Shown: positions 1 to 8,220 of the stretch, in pieces
Layout of the letters: the number at the start of each line of letters is the position of its first letter
Numbering within the stretch: position 1 is the first letter of the stretch
From: UBA11524 sp051886675
GTDB taxonomy: Bacteria > Bacillota > Clostridia > Christensenellales > Aristaeellaceae
DNA length: 64,000 nt
Reading direction: 5' to 3'
NCBI GenBank assembly: GCA_051886675.1
Contig: JBJEYH010000149.1
Span: forward strand, 13,659-77,658
Notes under the pieces: generated by a model
Database searches by the model: none
What the model was told of the DNA's origin: nothing
What the model saw: only the letters and a program-made list of their open reading frames with translations
Translations under genes and position numbers: made by a program

Positions 1-1322
1 TGCTGCCGTCCATTGCCATCGTGGCCATGATGCTGATTTACAATTACGCGGACCTGTTCTTCATCGGCCTGACGCACAATGATTACATGGTCAGCGGCGT
101 CACGCTGGCGTCGCCGGTCTTTATGTTCTTCATGGCATTCGGCACGCTCCTGGGAACGGGCGGCCTGACCTTCATCTCGCAGGACACCGCCAGGGGCAAC
201 ACCGCCAGAATCAGGAAGGTTTCCTCGTTCTGCTTCTGGTGCAGCCTGGGCCTGGGACTTGCTCTGATGATTGTGCTTCTGGCATTCGACAGCCCGCTGG
301 CGGAGCTGCTTGGCGCGACGGGCGCCGAAACCATCGGCTATACCAGGGATTATCTTTTCTGGATTGCCCTGTCCTCGCCCTTTGCGGTCGTCGCCAACGC
401 GTTTGCCGTGCTTGTCCGTTCCGAGGGCAAGCCGGTTCTTTCCATGGCGGGCATGCTGCTCGGGAATCTTCTGAACATCCTGCTCGATCCGGTATTCATT
501 CTGGCCCTTGACATGGGCTGCGCGGGCGCCGCTGTCGCCACAAGCATCGGACAGGTGGCGGCCGCTGTATTCTTCATCGTGTACATTCTGCGCGGAAAGT
601 CGTCCTTCAGCATTCATCCGAAGGACTTCTCCGTCCGGGACGGCATTGCCAGAAAGGTGTTTGCCATTGGCTTCCCGGCCGCGATGATTACGGTGATGAT
701 GAACGTTTACACCATCATTTCCAACGCCGTCATGGGGAATTACGGCGATCTTGCCGTGGCTGCCATGGTCGTCGCCATGAAGGTTGCGATCATCGGCTCG
801 GCCGTGTCCAACGGCATCGGGCAGGGCATCCAGCCGCTCATCGGGTATCAGGTTGGGAAGGGCGACAAGCATAAATTCATGGCGACCCTGCGTTTCAGCA
901 CGCTCCTGGCATTGGCGGTCAGCCTGATGATTTCCGTGCTGTGCTTTGTCTTTGCACCGAATATCGTCGGTGTATTCCTGACGGAAGCAGAATCCATCAG
1001 GATGGGCGTGGCGTTTGCGCGCATTATCTCCTCCACCATGTGGATTTCGGGGCTGATCAATCTTATCGGCTTCGTCATTCAGGCCATGGGGCAGGCGAAG
1101 CAGGCAAACATCGTCAGCTTCGCCAGGAACGGCTATGTGGGCATTCTCGCGGTGCTGGCGATGAGCCTGTTCGGCAACAGGTACGCCGTGGCCGCCGCGC
1201 AGCCTGTTGCCGATGTGATCAGCATGATCATCGCGGCCGCCATGCTGCTGGTCAGTATCCGGCATTGCTTCAGGGCGCATACCGGGAGTGTTCCGGCCAT
1301 GCAGGCTGACGGTCAGGGCTGA
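1..1322 (+). CDS. MATE family efflux transporter, 5' end cut by window edge
   Basis: Cation-coupled drug/metabolite antiporter of the MATE (MOP) superfamily in the cytoplasmic membrane. The frame is already open at base 3 (LPSIAIVAMMLIYNYADLFF), which resembles the conserved first helix of MATE proteins, so only a few N-terminal residues are missing. About 440 residues are visible, arranged as two repeats of hydrophobic helices (roughly twelve in all), the usual length for the family. An internal ATG at 21 exists but lies inside helix 1 and has no ribosome binding site. The gene ends with a strong terminator at 1361 and so is separate from the MerR operon downstream. The substrate cannot be told from sequence. 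Confidence 0.93.
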   Translation, partial: LPSIAIVAMMLIYNYADLFFIGLTHNDYMVSGVTLASPVFMFFMAFGTLLGTGGLTFISQDTARGNTARIRKVSSFCFWCSLGLGLALMIVLLAFDSPLAELLGATGAETIGYTRDYLFWIALSSPFAVVANAFAVLVRSEGKPVLSMAGMLLGNLLNILLDPVFILALDMGCAGAAVATSIGQVAAAVFFIVYILRGKSSFSIHPKDFSVRDGIARKVFAIGFPAAMITVMMNVYTIISNAVMGNYGDLAVAAMVVAMKVAIIGSAVSNGIGQGIQPLIGYQVGKGDKHKFMATLRFSTLLALAVSLMISVLCFVFAPNIVGVFLTEAESIRMGVAFARIISSTMWISGLINLIGFVIQAMGQAKQANIVSFARNGYVGILAVLAMSLFGNRYAVAAAQPVADVISMIIAAAMLLVSIRHCFRAHTGSVPAMQADGQG

Positions 1323-1360
1323 CGTGCTTCATGATGGCTGCCGCGTTCACGTACACTGCC

Positions 1361-1389
1361 GCCCGCAGGACAAGCCTGCGGGCATTTTT
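1361..1389 (+). terminator. Rho-independent terminator of the MATE gene
   Basis: Perfect 9-bp stem GCCCGCAGG / CCTGCGGGC with a 5-nt loop, followed by ATTTTTG. It lies 38 bases after the MATE stop codon. Confidence 0.9.
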
Positions 1390-1435
1390 GCGCCCGTGCC
1401 TTCCACAGGCGTCACAAGTTTTTTCCGAAAAGGCC

Positions 1436-1466
1436 TTGACTTGGAGCAAACTCCAGGTAGCATAAT
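1436..1466 (+). promoter_or_regulatory. MerR-type promoter/operator of the redox operon
   Basis: The -35 box TTGACT (1436-1441) and -10 box CATAAT (1461-1466) are 19 bp apart, the over-long spacer typical of MerR-activated promoters. The spacer holds the palindrome TGGAG-CAAA-CTCCA (1442-1455), centred between the boxes. It is immediately upstream of the merR gene, so autoregulation and activation of the downstream reductases are expected. Confidence 0.85.
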
Positions 1467-1500
1467 GATACCAGAGGCCTGAATGCGGAGGAGAGCAGCC

Positions 1501-1893
1501 ATGACCATCAAGGAAGTCAGCGAACGGTACGGCATCACCCAGGACACCCTGCGCTATTACGAGCGGGTCGGCATGATCCCGCCCGTGACCCGGACGGCCG
1601 GCGGCATCCGCAATTTCACGCAAGAGGATCTCAAGTGGGTGGAGCTGGCCAAATGCATGCGCAGCGCCGGGCTGCCGGTGGAGGCGATGATCGAATATGT
1701 GCGTCTGTCCCGGGAGGGGGATGCGACCATCCCCGCCCGGCTGCAGCTGCTGGTGGATCAGCGGGAAGCGCTGCTGGAGCAGCGCAGGCAGATCGACGCC
1801 ACCCTGAACCGGCTGGCCTACAAAATCGGGCGCTACGAGGAAGCCGTCAGAACCGGCGTGCTTTCCTGGGACAAACAAGGCTGCGATGCCTGA
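1501..1893 (+). CDS. MerR family transcriptional regulator
   Basis: 130-residue one-component regulator. The N-terminal winged helix-turn-helix begins TIKEVSERYGITQDTLRYYE, the hallmark of MerR proteins, and is followed by a long dimerisation helix (about residues 75-110). There is no C-terminal cysteine cluster for a metal, so an organic or redox/aldehyde-type signal, as in the AdhR/NmlR branch, is more likely than a metal (inference). Start chosen at ATG 1501 because GGAGGAG at 1487-1493 is well spaced; an in-frame ATG at 1483 has none. First gene of an operon with two iron-sulfur aldo/keto reductases and an SDR; its own promoter carries a 19-bp-spaced dyad. Confidence 0.92.
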   Translation: MTIKEVSERYGITQDTLRYYERVGMIPPVTRTAGGIRNFTQEDLKWVELAKCMRSAGLPVEAMIEYVRLSREGDATIPARLQLLVDQREALLEQRRQIDATLNRLAYKIGRYEEAVRTGVLSWDKQGCDA

Positions 1894-1913
1894 AAGAGAA
1901 AGGAGCGTTGACC

Positions 1914-3029
1914 ATGGAATACAGACAGCTGCCCCACGGACAGGCGCATGAGCGATTCGGCGTGCTGGGGCTGGGGCTCGGCGGCATCGGCAAAACCCCG
2001 CCGGAGGAAATCGAGGCCATCATCCGGAAGGCCATCGCCAGCGGCATCAACTATTTCGACCTGTGCACCGCGGGCAGTACCTTCGCGCCCTTTGGCAGGG
2101 CCATTGCCGGTCAGCGGGACAAGGTCTTTCTGCAGGTGCACTTCGGCGCGGTCTACGACGAAAAGGGCGAATACGGCTGGTGCCGGGATTTCGCGACCAT
2201 CCAGAGGACCTTCCTCTGGGAGCTGGAGACCCTCGGCACCGACTATGTGGACTTCGGCTTCCTGCACTGCGTGGATGAGGACGAGGACTTCGACCGGCTG
2301 GTGGAGATCGGCGTGCTGGACTACCTGAAGGAGCTGAAGGCCCGGGGGATCGTCCGCCACATCGGCTTCTCCTCCCATACGCCCTCGGTGGCCAACCGCA
2401 TCATCGACACCGGGCTGATCGACATGATGATGTTCTCCATCAACCCCGCCTACGATTTTGAAAAGGGCGATGATTACGGCATCGGCTCGGTGAAGGAACG
2501 GTTCGACCTGTTCCAGCGGTGCGCCCGGGAAGGCGTGGGCATCTCGGTGATGAAGCCCTTCTTCGCCGGACAGCTTCTGTCCGCGGAGCATTCGCCCTTC
2601 GGCGTGGCCCTGACCCACAGCCAGTGCCTGCAGTATGCCATCGACCGCCCCGGCGTGCTGGTGGCCCTGCCCGGCGTGCAGACCATGGAGCATCTGGATC
2701 AGGTGCTGGGGTTCCTGACCGCCACGGAGGCGGAGAGGGATTACGCCGTCATCGGCACCTTCACCGCGGACGCCATTTCCGGCACCTGCGTCTACTGCAA
2801 CCACTGCCAGCCCTGCCCGGCGGGCATCGACGTGGGCCTGGTGAACAAGTATTACGACCTCGCCCTGGCCGGGGACGATATCGCCGCCAACCATTATACC
2901 AAGCTGTCCGTCCGGGCGGACGCCTGCCTGCAGTGCGGTCACTGCGAAAGCCGCTGTCCCTTCGGCGTGAGGCAGATGGCCAGGATGGACAGCATCAACC
3001 GCTACTTTACCGGGAGGGAAGCCCAATGA
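1914..3029 (+). CDS. Ferredoxin-type aldo/keto reductase with altered active site
   Basis: 371-residue protein: an AKR-fold TIM barrel (about 1-290) followed by a ferredoxin-like tail with two cysteine clusters (CVYCNHCQPCP and CLQCGHCESRCP), each of the C-x2-C-x2-C-x3-C(P) type that binds [4Fe-4S]. The barrel lacks the canonical AKR tetrad: after the conserved Asp in NYFDLCTAG there is no Tyr five residues on, and the Lys position reads QVHFG; the His in FLHCVD is kept. The sequence QVHFGA is, from memory, typical of a COG1453 branch in Clostridia. Start at ATG 1914 with AAAGGAG upstream, 20 bases after merR. The stop overlaps the next start (ATGA). Substrate unknown. Confidence 0.88.
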   Translation: MEYRQLPHGQAHERFGVLGLGLGGIGKTPPEEIEAIIRKAIASGINYFDLCTAGSTFAPFGRAIAGQRDKVFLQVHFGAVYDEKGEYGWCRDFATIQRTFLWELETLGTDYVDFGFLHCVDEDEDFDRLVEIGVLDYLKELKARGIVRHIGFSSHTPSVANRIIDTGLIDMMMFSINPAYDFEKGDDYGIGSVKERFDLFQRCAREGVGISVMKPFFAGQLLSAEHSPFGVALTHSQCLQYAIDRPGVLVALPGVQTMEHLDQVLGFLTATEAERDYAVIGTFTADAISGTCVYCNHCQPCPAGIDVGLVNKYYDLALAGDDIAANHYTKLSVRADACLQCGHCESRCPFGVRQMARMDSINRYFTGREAQ

Positions 3030-4147
3030 CGAATCCGTGCTTTGACAAGGTGAAGAAGAACTTTGGCTTCGGCTGCATGCGCCTGCCCATGGTCAACGGC
3101 GAGGTGGATTACGAGGAAACCTGCAGGATGGTGGACGCCTTCCTGGCCGCGGGCTTCAACTATTTCGACACCGCGCACGGCTACCTGGGCGGAAGGAGCG
3201 AAATCGCCCTGCGGGAGTGCCTGACCTCCCGGTATCCCCGCGAAAGCTACGTCCTGACCGACAAGCTGTCCACCCATCACTTCAGCGCCGGCGAGGAGAT
3301 CCGCCCGCTGTTCGAGAGCCAGCTGAAGGCCTGCGGCGTCGACTATTTCGACTTCTACCTGATGCACGCGCAGGACAAGCAGATCTTCGCCAGGTACCGG
3401 CAGTGCCGCGCCTACGAAACGGCGCTGGAGCTTCTGGCGGAGGGCCGCATCCGGCATCTGGGCATCTCCTTCCACGACAAGGCCGACGTGCTGGAGCAGA
3501 TTCTCACGGCGTATCCCCAGGTGGAAGTGGTGCAGATCCAGCTGAACTACGTGGACTTTGACGATCCTGCCGTGGAATCCCGCAGGTGCCTGGAGGTCTG
3601 CCGCAGGCACGGCAAGCCCGCCATCGTCATGGAGCCCGTCAAGGGCGGCTCGCTGGTCAATCTCCCCGGGGAGGCCCAGCAGCTCTTCGACGCGCTGGGC
3701 GGCGGCAGCAACGCCAGCTATGCCATCCGCTTCGCCGCCAGCCAGGAGGGCGTCATGATGGTGCTCTCCGGCATGGGCAGCATGGCCATGATGGAGGACA
3801 ACATCGGCTATATGAAGGACTTCCGGCCCCTGAATCCGCAGGAGCAGGAGGCCGTTCAGAAGGTCTGCGCCATCTTCCGCAATTTGGGCGCGATCCCCTG
3901 CACCGCCTGCCGCTACTGCACGGAGGTCTGCCCGCAGGGCATCGCCATTCCCGACCTTTTCGCCTGCCTGAACGCCAAAAGGATCTTCAACAGCTGGAAC
4001 AGCAGCTACTATTATGAAAACATCCACACCAGCAACGGCCGCAGGGCCAAGGACTGCCTGGCGTGCGGCGCCTGCGAGGGCATCTGTCCCCAGCACCTGC
4101 AGATCCGGGAGCTGCTGAAAATGGTGTCCGGGGAATTCGATCATTGA
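3026..4147 (+). CDS. Ferredoxin-type aldo/keto reductase
   Basis: 373-residue oxidoreductase, NAD(P)H-dependent by family, with two [4Fe-4S] motifs (CTACRYCTEVCP and CLACGACEGICP) in the C-terminal 90 residues. In contrast to its neighbour it keeps the full AKR tetrad: Asp and Tyr in FDTAHGY, Lys in VLTDKLS and His in YLMHAQD. Its ATG overlaps the stop of the preceding gene (ATGA), so the two are translationally coupled and could act as a pair, one catalytic and one divergent. The family reduces aldehydes, ketones or sugars; no substrate can be inferred. It is expressed from the MerR-controlled promoter at 1436. Confidence 0.9.
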   Translation: MTNPCFDKVKKNFGFGCMRLPMVNGEVDYEETCRMVDAFLAAGFNYFDTAHGYLGGRSEIALRECLTSRYPRESYVLTDKLSTHHFSAGEEIRPLFESQLKACGVDYFDFYLMHAQDKQIFARYRQCRAYETALELLAEGRIRHLGISFHDKADVLEQILTAYPQVEVVQIQLNYVDFDDPAVESRRCLEVCRRHGKPAIVMEPVKGGSLVNLPGEAQQLFDALGGGSNASYAIRFAASQEGVMMVLSGMGSMAMMEDNIGYMKDFRPLNPQEQEAVQKVCAIFRNLGAIPCTACRYCTEVCPQGIAIPDLFACLNAKRIFNSWNSSYYYENIHTSNGRRAKDCLACGACEGICPQHLQIRELLKMVSGEFDH

Positions 4148-4166
4148 CAGCAAAGGAGTGGGAAGG

Positions 4167-4994
4167 ATGAGCAGGGACGTACTCCTCTGGGCCGGCGCCG
4201 GGCAGATCGGCATGGCGATCGCCCGCCGGATGGGCTGCGGAAAGAAGATCGTCGTGGGCGACAGGAAAATCGAAAACGCGCAGGCCGCAGCCCAGATCAT
4301 GACGGCCGCGGGCTTCGACGTGATCCCCATGGAGATGGACCTTTCCAGCCGCGCATCCATTCAGGCCCTGATCGCGGAGGGCCGGAAGCACGGCGACATT
4401 GCCATGATGATCAACGCCGCCGGGGTATCGCCCAGCCAGGCGTCCATCGAGGAGATCCTGCAGGTGGATCTCTACGGCACGGCGGTTCTGCTGGAGGAGG
4501 TGGGCCGGGTCATCCGGGAGGGTGGCGTCGGCGTGACGATCTCCAGCCAGTCCGGCTGGCGGATGCCCCAGCTGACGGCGGCGGAGGACGCACTGCTGGC
4601 GACCACCCCCGCCGGGGAGCTGCTGTCGCTGCCCCTGCTGCAGCCCGGGAACATCCGCGATACGCTCCACGCCTACCAGCTGGCCAAGCGCTGCAACGAG
4701 AAGCGCGTCATGGCCCAGAGCGTCGAATGGGGCCGGCGCGGAGCACGGATCAACGCCATCGCGCCGGGCATCATCGTGACCCCGCTGGCCGTGGATGAGT
4801 TCAACGGCCCCCGCGGCGACTTCTACAAAAACATGTTTGCCCGGTGTCCCGCCGGCCGTCCCGGCACCGCCGACGAGGTGGCCAACGTGGCCGAGCTGCT
4901 GATGAGCGACAGGGGCGCGTTCATGACCGGCTCCACCATCCTGTGCGACGGCGGCGCGACGGTCTCCTACTTCTACGGCCCGCTGAAGCCGTAA
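4167..4994 (+). CDS. Short-chain dehydrogenase/reductase (SDR)
   Basis: 275-residue Rossmann-fold oxidoreductase. Nucleotide-binding glycine motif WAGAGQIG at the N-terminus, NAAG motif at about residue 80, catalytic Ser in ISSQSG and Tyr/Lys in YQLAK, then the PG of IAPGII. It is a little longer than the classical 250 residues because of an insertion between Ser and Tyr. ATG 4167 is preferred over GTG 4158 because AAAGGAG (4152-4158) is properly spaced from it. Last gene of the MerR operon, 19 bases after the second aldo/keto reductase; it probably handles the same carbonyl/alcohol chemistry. Confidence 0.9.
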   Translation: MSRDVLLWAGAGQIGMAIARRMGCGKKIVVGDRKIENAQAAAQIMTAAGFDVIPMEMDLSSRASIQALIAEGRKHGDIAMMINAAGVSPSQASIEEILQVDLYGTAVLLEEVGRVIREGGVGVTISSQSGWRMPQLTAAEDALLATTPAGELLSLPLLQPGNIRDTLHAYQLAKRCNEKRVMAQSVEWGRRGARINAIAPGIIVTPLAVDEFNGPRGDFYKNMFARCPAGRPGTADEVANVAELLMSDRGAFMTGSTILCDGGATVSYFYGPLKP

Positions 4995-5481
4995 GCGGAA
5001 TAGACAGCCTCGGGCAGGAACCGTCCGACGCAGGAACCCTGCACGTCCCTGCCGCCGGATCACACGCCGCCCACCGCCTGTATGGCAGCGTCACATCATG
5101 ACCCCGGGGATGATGCCGCCGGTTCGAAGCCGGTCATCAGTCCCGGCAAACCGCCTTTTGACCGAAGGCGGTTTTGCTTTGCACGCGGGCGCCGCGATTC
5201 CCATCCCTCATGGATGCGCATGATGGTTCCGGGCCAGTGAGCCGTGACATCCCCGATGGGGCGCAGAAGGCGCAGCGCGACGCGCCGAAGCCGTATGCGC
5301 GGCAGCCGTGCGGCCCGTCACGCGTCCCTCCGCATCCCCCGCGCATCGGAAGCCATTGGCCCGTGCTCCATGGCTCGTCCTGCATGCAGCACGCCTGCCG
5401 GGCAGCCGGGCGCGGCGCCATGGCCCGGGCGGTGATCCCCCGCAGGACGCCCTGCCTGCCTTCCCGGAAGCCCCCCGCATG
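4995..5481. other. Intergenic region between convergent units
   Basis: Nearly 500 bases without a credible gene. It holds the plus-strand terminator at 5148 and, just beyond 5481, the terminator of the minus-strand GH3 gene. An imperfect dyad around TTCGAA (5107-5140, GATGATGCC... / ...CCGGTCATC) resembles a tRNA T-arm but no tRNA can be folded. The long frames here are GC-driven and have no start signals. Confidence 0.6.
5148..5180 (+). terminator. Terminator after the redox operon
   Basis: Stem AAACCGCCTT / AAGGCGGTTT with a 7-nt loop, followed by TGCTTT. It lies about 150 bases after the SDR stop codon. Confidence 0.85.
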
Positions 5482-5522
5482 GCAAAGAAGCCCGGCAGCG
5501 GACTTCATGCCTGCTGCCGGGC
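5482..5522 (-). terminator. Terminator of the first GH3 gene
   Basis: 10-bp stem GCCCGGCAGC / GCTGCCGGGC (5490-5499 and 5513-5522). On the minus strand it is followed by TTCTTTG, 14 bases after the stop codon. Confidence 0.85.
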
Positions 5523-5535
5523 CGGGAATCGGGGA

Positions 5536-7968
5536 TTACTCAGCGATGGTGATGGTGCCCGCGGTGCCGCCCACCTCAATGGTGTACTCGCCGGGCGCAT
5601 CCACGGTGATGTCCATCTGGACAACGCGCCAGGAGCCGCCCTCCACGGTCATGATCTTCTCCGCCACCACTTCGCCGTTGACCTTCGCCTGCGCGGTGGT
5701 CATGCCGTCAGCGCCGTTGTTGCGCAGCAGGCAGTACACGGTGAAAGGCTCGCCAGCCCTGGCCTGGTTCCAGACGTTGGTCTGGGTGGTGGTGGAGGAG
5801 CCGGACTCCACCTCCACCGTTTCCTGGGCCGTGGGCAGGATCAGGCAGGAGTACTGGAAGTCAGGATCCTGACCGTAGCGCATGCCGAACTGGTAGGTCA
5901 CCAGCGGATCGCCCCAGTTGCTGGGGGAGGCATGGTTGGGATCATCCTCCATGGTGGCCTGCACCATCAGGCGCACATAGGGGGACGCGCCCTGATCGCC
6001 CGCCAGATCCTTCCACTGCTCGTTGTCCGCCACGGTGTCGCGGGCGATTTCCTTGTTGATGATGCCGCCGGGCTCGCGATCGCCGAAGATCAGGTCGGCG
6101 TAAATCCAGGGGGAGGTGCCGGTGACAAAGCCGCCCTCGGTGGAGCCGTGGTCAGCCGCCTGGCTGTAGCTCAGATAGAGCAGCGCGTCGGCGCTCTCGA
6201 TGGCGTACTGGGTGGGCTTGGTGCCGTTCAGGCTCAGGACGATGGGCTTGCCGTAATCCTGCGCGTCCTCGATGAACAGCTCGGTGGCATCGTTGATGCT
6301 GCCGAAGTCGCCCACGACCACGTCGGCCTCCTCCATGGTTTCCACAACGGTGGCGCCCTTCTCGGCGAAGTAGCGCTTGTAGCCTTCTTTGGCGGTGCTG
6401 TTGGAGGCGTCCACATACACCTTGACGTCCTTGCTCAGGGGCAGGAGGTTGTCGTCGTTCTTCACCAGCACGGCGGATTCAGCCTGCAGGCGCTCGGTCA
6501 GCTCCACCTCGTAGGGGTTGCGGGCAGCGCGCAGCTCTTCGTCGTTGGTGATGGGGGTGGGATTGGCCGCCCACTCGGCGCTGGCGCACAGCGCGACCGC
6601 CGCGTCCACGTCACAGTAGGGGTTCTCGAACAGACCCTTGTTGAACTTGAACCGCAGAATCCGGGTCGCGGCCTGATCCACATTGGCCTTCTCGACCTCG
6701 CCGGTGGTCAGGCCGTCGATGATCGCCTGCGGATAGTTGGAGGAGGGAGAGCTCTCCCAGTTGCTGTAGTCGCGGATCATGGAGCCGGAGCCGAACATGT
6801 CGGTACCATTGGCCAGGGCTTCGTTGTACAGCCAGCCGATGGTTTGCTCGCCCAGGTCCACGCCCTCGGCGGTGATGCCGGTCATGCGGCCGGGATTGCT
6901 GGGGCCGCCGCCCAGCGCCCACCAGTCGGTGACCACCACGCCGTCAAAGCCCAGGGTGTCGCGCAGGTAGCTCATGGTGGCCTTGTCCCACTTCACGTCC
7001 ACGGTGTTGCCGATGCCCGTGCCGCCGCAGTTGGTCATGACCCACTCGGAGCCCGCGGACAGCGCGGCCGTCCAGCCGACCATCCAGTTGTCGAAGTTCT
7101 GGGCCACGCTGCGGGCCTTGCCGAAGGCGGAATCGCCGCCGCGGCCGATCCAGTGCTTCGTGCAGGAGGCCAGGCCGTTCTCCTCCAGGCCGCGGATCTC
7201 CTCATGCACGATGGAGGCGATGTACTCGGGGTTCTCGCCGTACTGGGCGCCGATCTCGTTGGCGTAGGGCTCGAAGGTCACATGGATGCCCACGGCCCGC
7301 ATGGCCTGGCCGTAGAAGCAGGCCAGCTCGTAGGCCAGCTCGGGATCATTGGCCGTGCCGAAGCCTTCGTGCGCCTTGTCGATGTAGCCGCCGAAGGAAT
7401 TGTACTCACGGTCGGAGGTGAACACCATGGGCACGCCCAGGCGCTCGCCCTCGGCGCAGGCCTGCAGGTTGTTCAGGGTGTTGGTGATGGTGATGGGCGT
7501 GCCGTTCAGGTTGAACAGCTGGCAGGTCAGCGCATAGTCATACACCATCTGCCGGGCGTCGGCCAGCTGGGTGTTGACGCAGAACAGCAGGCCAACCTCC
7601 TCCTCGGGGGTCATCTGGCTGATGAGGTCGGCAATGCGGGTGTCGGTATCCACGCGCCAGTCCTCATACACGTCCAGAGCGCCGTTCTTGTTCAGATCCT
7701 TGAACTTCAGGCCGTCCACCTCCAGAATGGCGGTCACGCCTTCCATGTAGGACAGCTTGATCTGACCCGTGGCTTCATCCGCCTCGATGACGGAGAAATC
7801 ACAGTTGGACTTGAGGAATTCCTCCTCAGCGGCAGCCGCTTCCTGGTCGACCTGCTCCGCGCGGATGTCCATGACCTCCGCCGCGGATACGGTATCGCCC
7901 TCTGCAAAAGCACCGCCGACGCAGCTCATCAGCATGATGATGGCCAGAATCAGGGACAGCTTCTTCAT
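5536..7968 (-). CDS. Secreted glycoside hydrolase family 3-type protein (810 aa)
   Basis: Predicted extracellular beta-glycosidase of GH3 fold. The signal peptide ends near AFA-EG (about residue 22). A calcium-loop-like motif DLNKNGALDVYEDW is at 91-104; the GH3 TIM barrel follows, with KHW at 271-273 and the likely nucleophile Asp348 in VVVTDWW; then the alpha/beta sandwich domain (LVKNDDNLLPL) and a C-terminal beta domain. The usual KHFPGHG is replaced by KHWIGRGGDSAFG, shared with the paralogue at 11860, marking a distinct subfamily. Start ATG 7968 has AAAGGAG. Single-gene unit; a TATGCT -10 box and a regulator array lie upstream. Substrate unknown. Confidence 0.88.
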   Translation of the reverse strand: MKKLSLILAIIMLMSCVGGAFAEGDTVSAAEVMDIRAEQVDQEAAAAEEEFLKSNCDFSVIEADEATGQIKLSYMEGVTAILEVDGLKFKDLNKNGALDVYEDWRVDTDTRIADLISQMTPEEEVGLLFCVNTQLADARQMVYDYALTCQLFNLNGTPITITNTLNNLQACAEGERLGVPMVFTSDREYNSFGGYIDKAHEGFGTANDPELAYELACFYGQAMRAVGIHVTFEPYANEIGAQYGENPEYIASIVHEEIRGLEENGLASCTKHWIGRGGDSAFGKARSVAQNFDNWMVGWTAALSAGSEWVMTNCGGTGIGNTVDVKWDKATMSYLRDTLGFDGVVVTDWWALGGGPSNPGRMTGITAEGVDLGEQTIGWLYNEALANGTDMFGSGSMIRDYSNWESSPSSNYPQAIIDGLTTGEVEKANVDQAATRILRFKFNKGLFENPYCDVDAAVALCASAEWAANPTPITNDEELRAARNPYEVELTERLQAESAVLVKNDDNLLPLSKDVKVYVDASNSTAKEGYKRYFAEKGATVVETMEEADVVVGDFGSINDATELFIEDAQDYGKPIVLSLNGTKPTQYAIESADALLYLSYSQAADHGSTEGGFVTGTSPWIYADLIFGDREPGGIINKEIARDTVADNEQWKDLAGDQGASPYVRLMVQATMEDDPNHASPSNWGDPLVTYQFGMRYGQDPDFQYSCLILPTAQETVEVESGSSTTTQTNVWNQARAGEPFTVYCLLRNNGADGMTTAQAKVNGEVVAEKIMTVEGGSWRVVQMDITVDAPGEYTIEVGGTAGTITIAE

Positions 7969-8060
7969 ATGGGTTGCTCCTTTCAGCATGGATTTGTTGC
8001 CTCCGGACGGCCCGCCCCACCGACAAAGGGCGCACGCCGACCCTTGGTGATCCTGCATCC

Positions 8061-8177
8061 AGCATAGCACGCCCGCCGCCCCCGGGAATTTGAAAAAACA
8101 CGCACGGAAGTCGCTATCTTTTCGCTTCGCGGCCCCCGGGTGGAAAAATCCCAAACAACCGCTGTGATTTTTCAATA
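8061..8177 (-). promoter_or_regulatory. Regulated promoter of GH3 (5536) with repeat array 1
   Basis: Extended -10 box TGCTATGCT on the minus strand (TATGCT = 8061-8066) and no recognisable -35. Upstream are copies of the AATCCGGCA-type element: AACACGCA at 8097, a weak copy at 8119, ATCCCAAA preceded by GGTGGAAA at 8148, and a weak copy near 8170. Spacing (0/22/51/73, first copy 31 bp from the -10) matches the better-preserved arrays at 14385, 17151 and 34021. This is the most degenerate of the arrays. Confidence 0.55.
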
Positions 8178-8206
8178 CAAAGGCCCTGCCGCCACCCGAC
8201 AGGGCC
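8175..8206 (-). terminator. Terminator of the VTC-DUF4956-CotH operon
   Basis: Stem GGCCCTG / CAGGGCC (8182-8188 and 8200-8206). On the minus strand it is followed by TTTGTATTG, 14 bases after the CotH-family stop. Confidence 0.8.
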
Positions 8207-8220
8207 AGGGATCAAGCAGA

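Noticed and set aside
5107..5140. tRNA-like T-arm (GGTTCGAAGCC) after the SDR gene
   Set aside because: No anticodon or acceptor stem can be formed with the sequence on either side; it is just an imperfect dyad.
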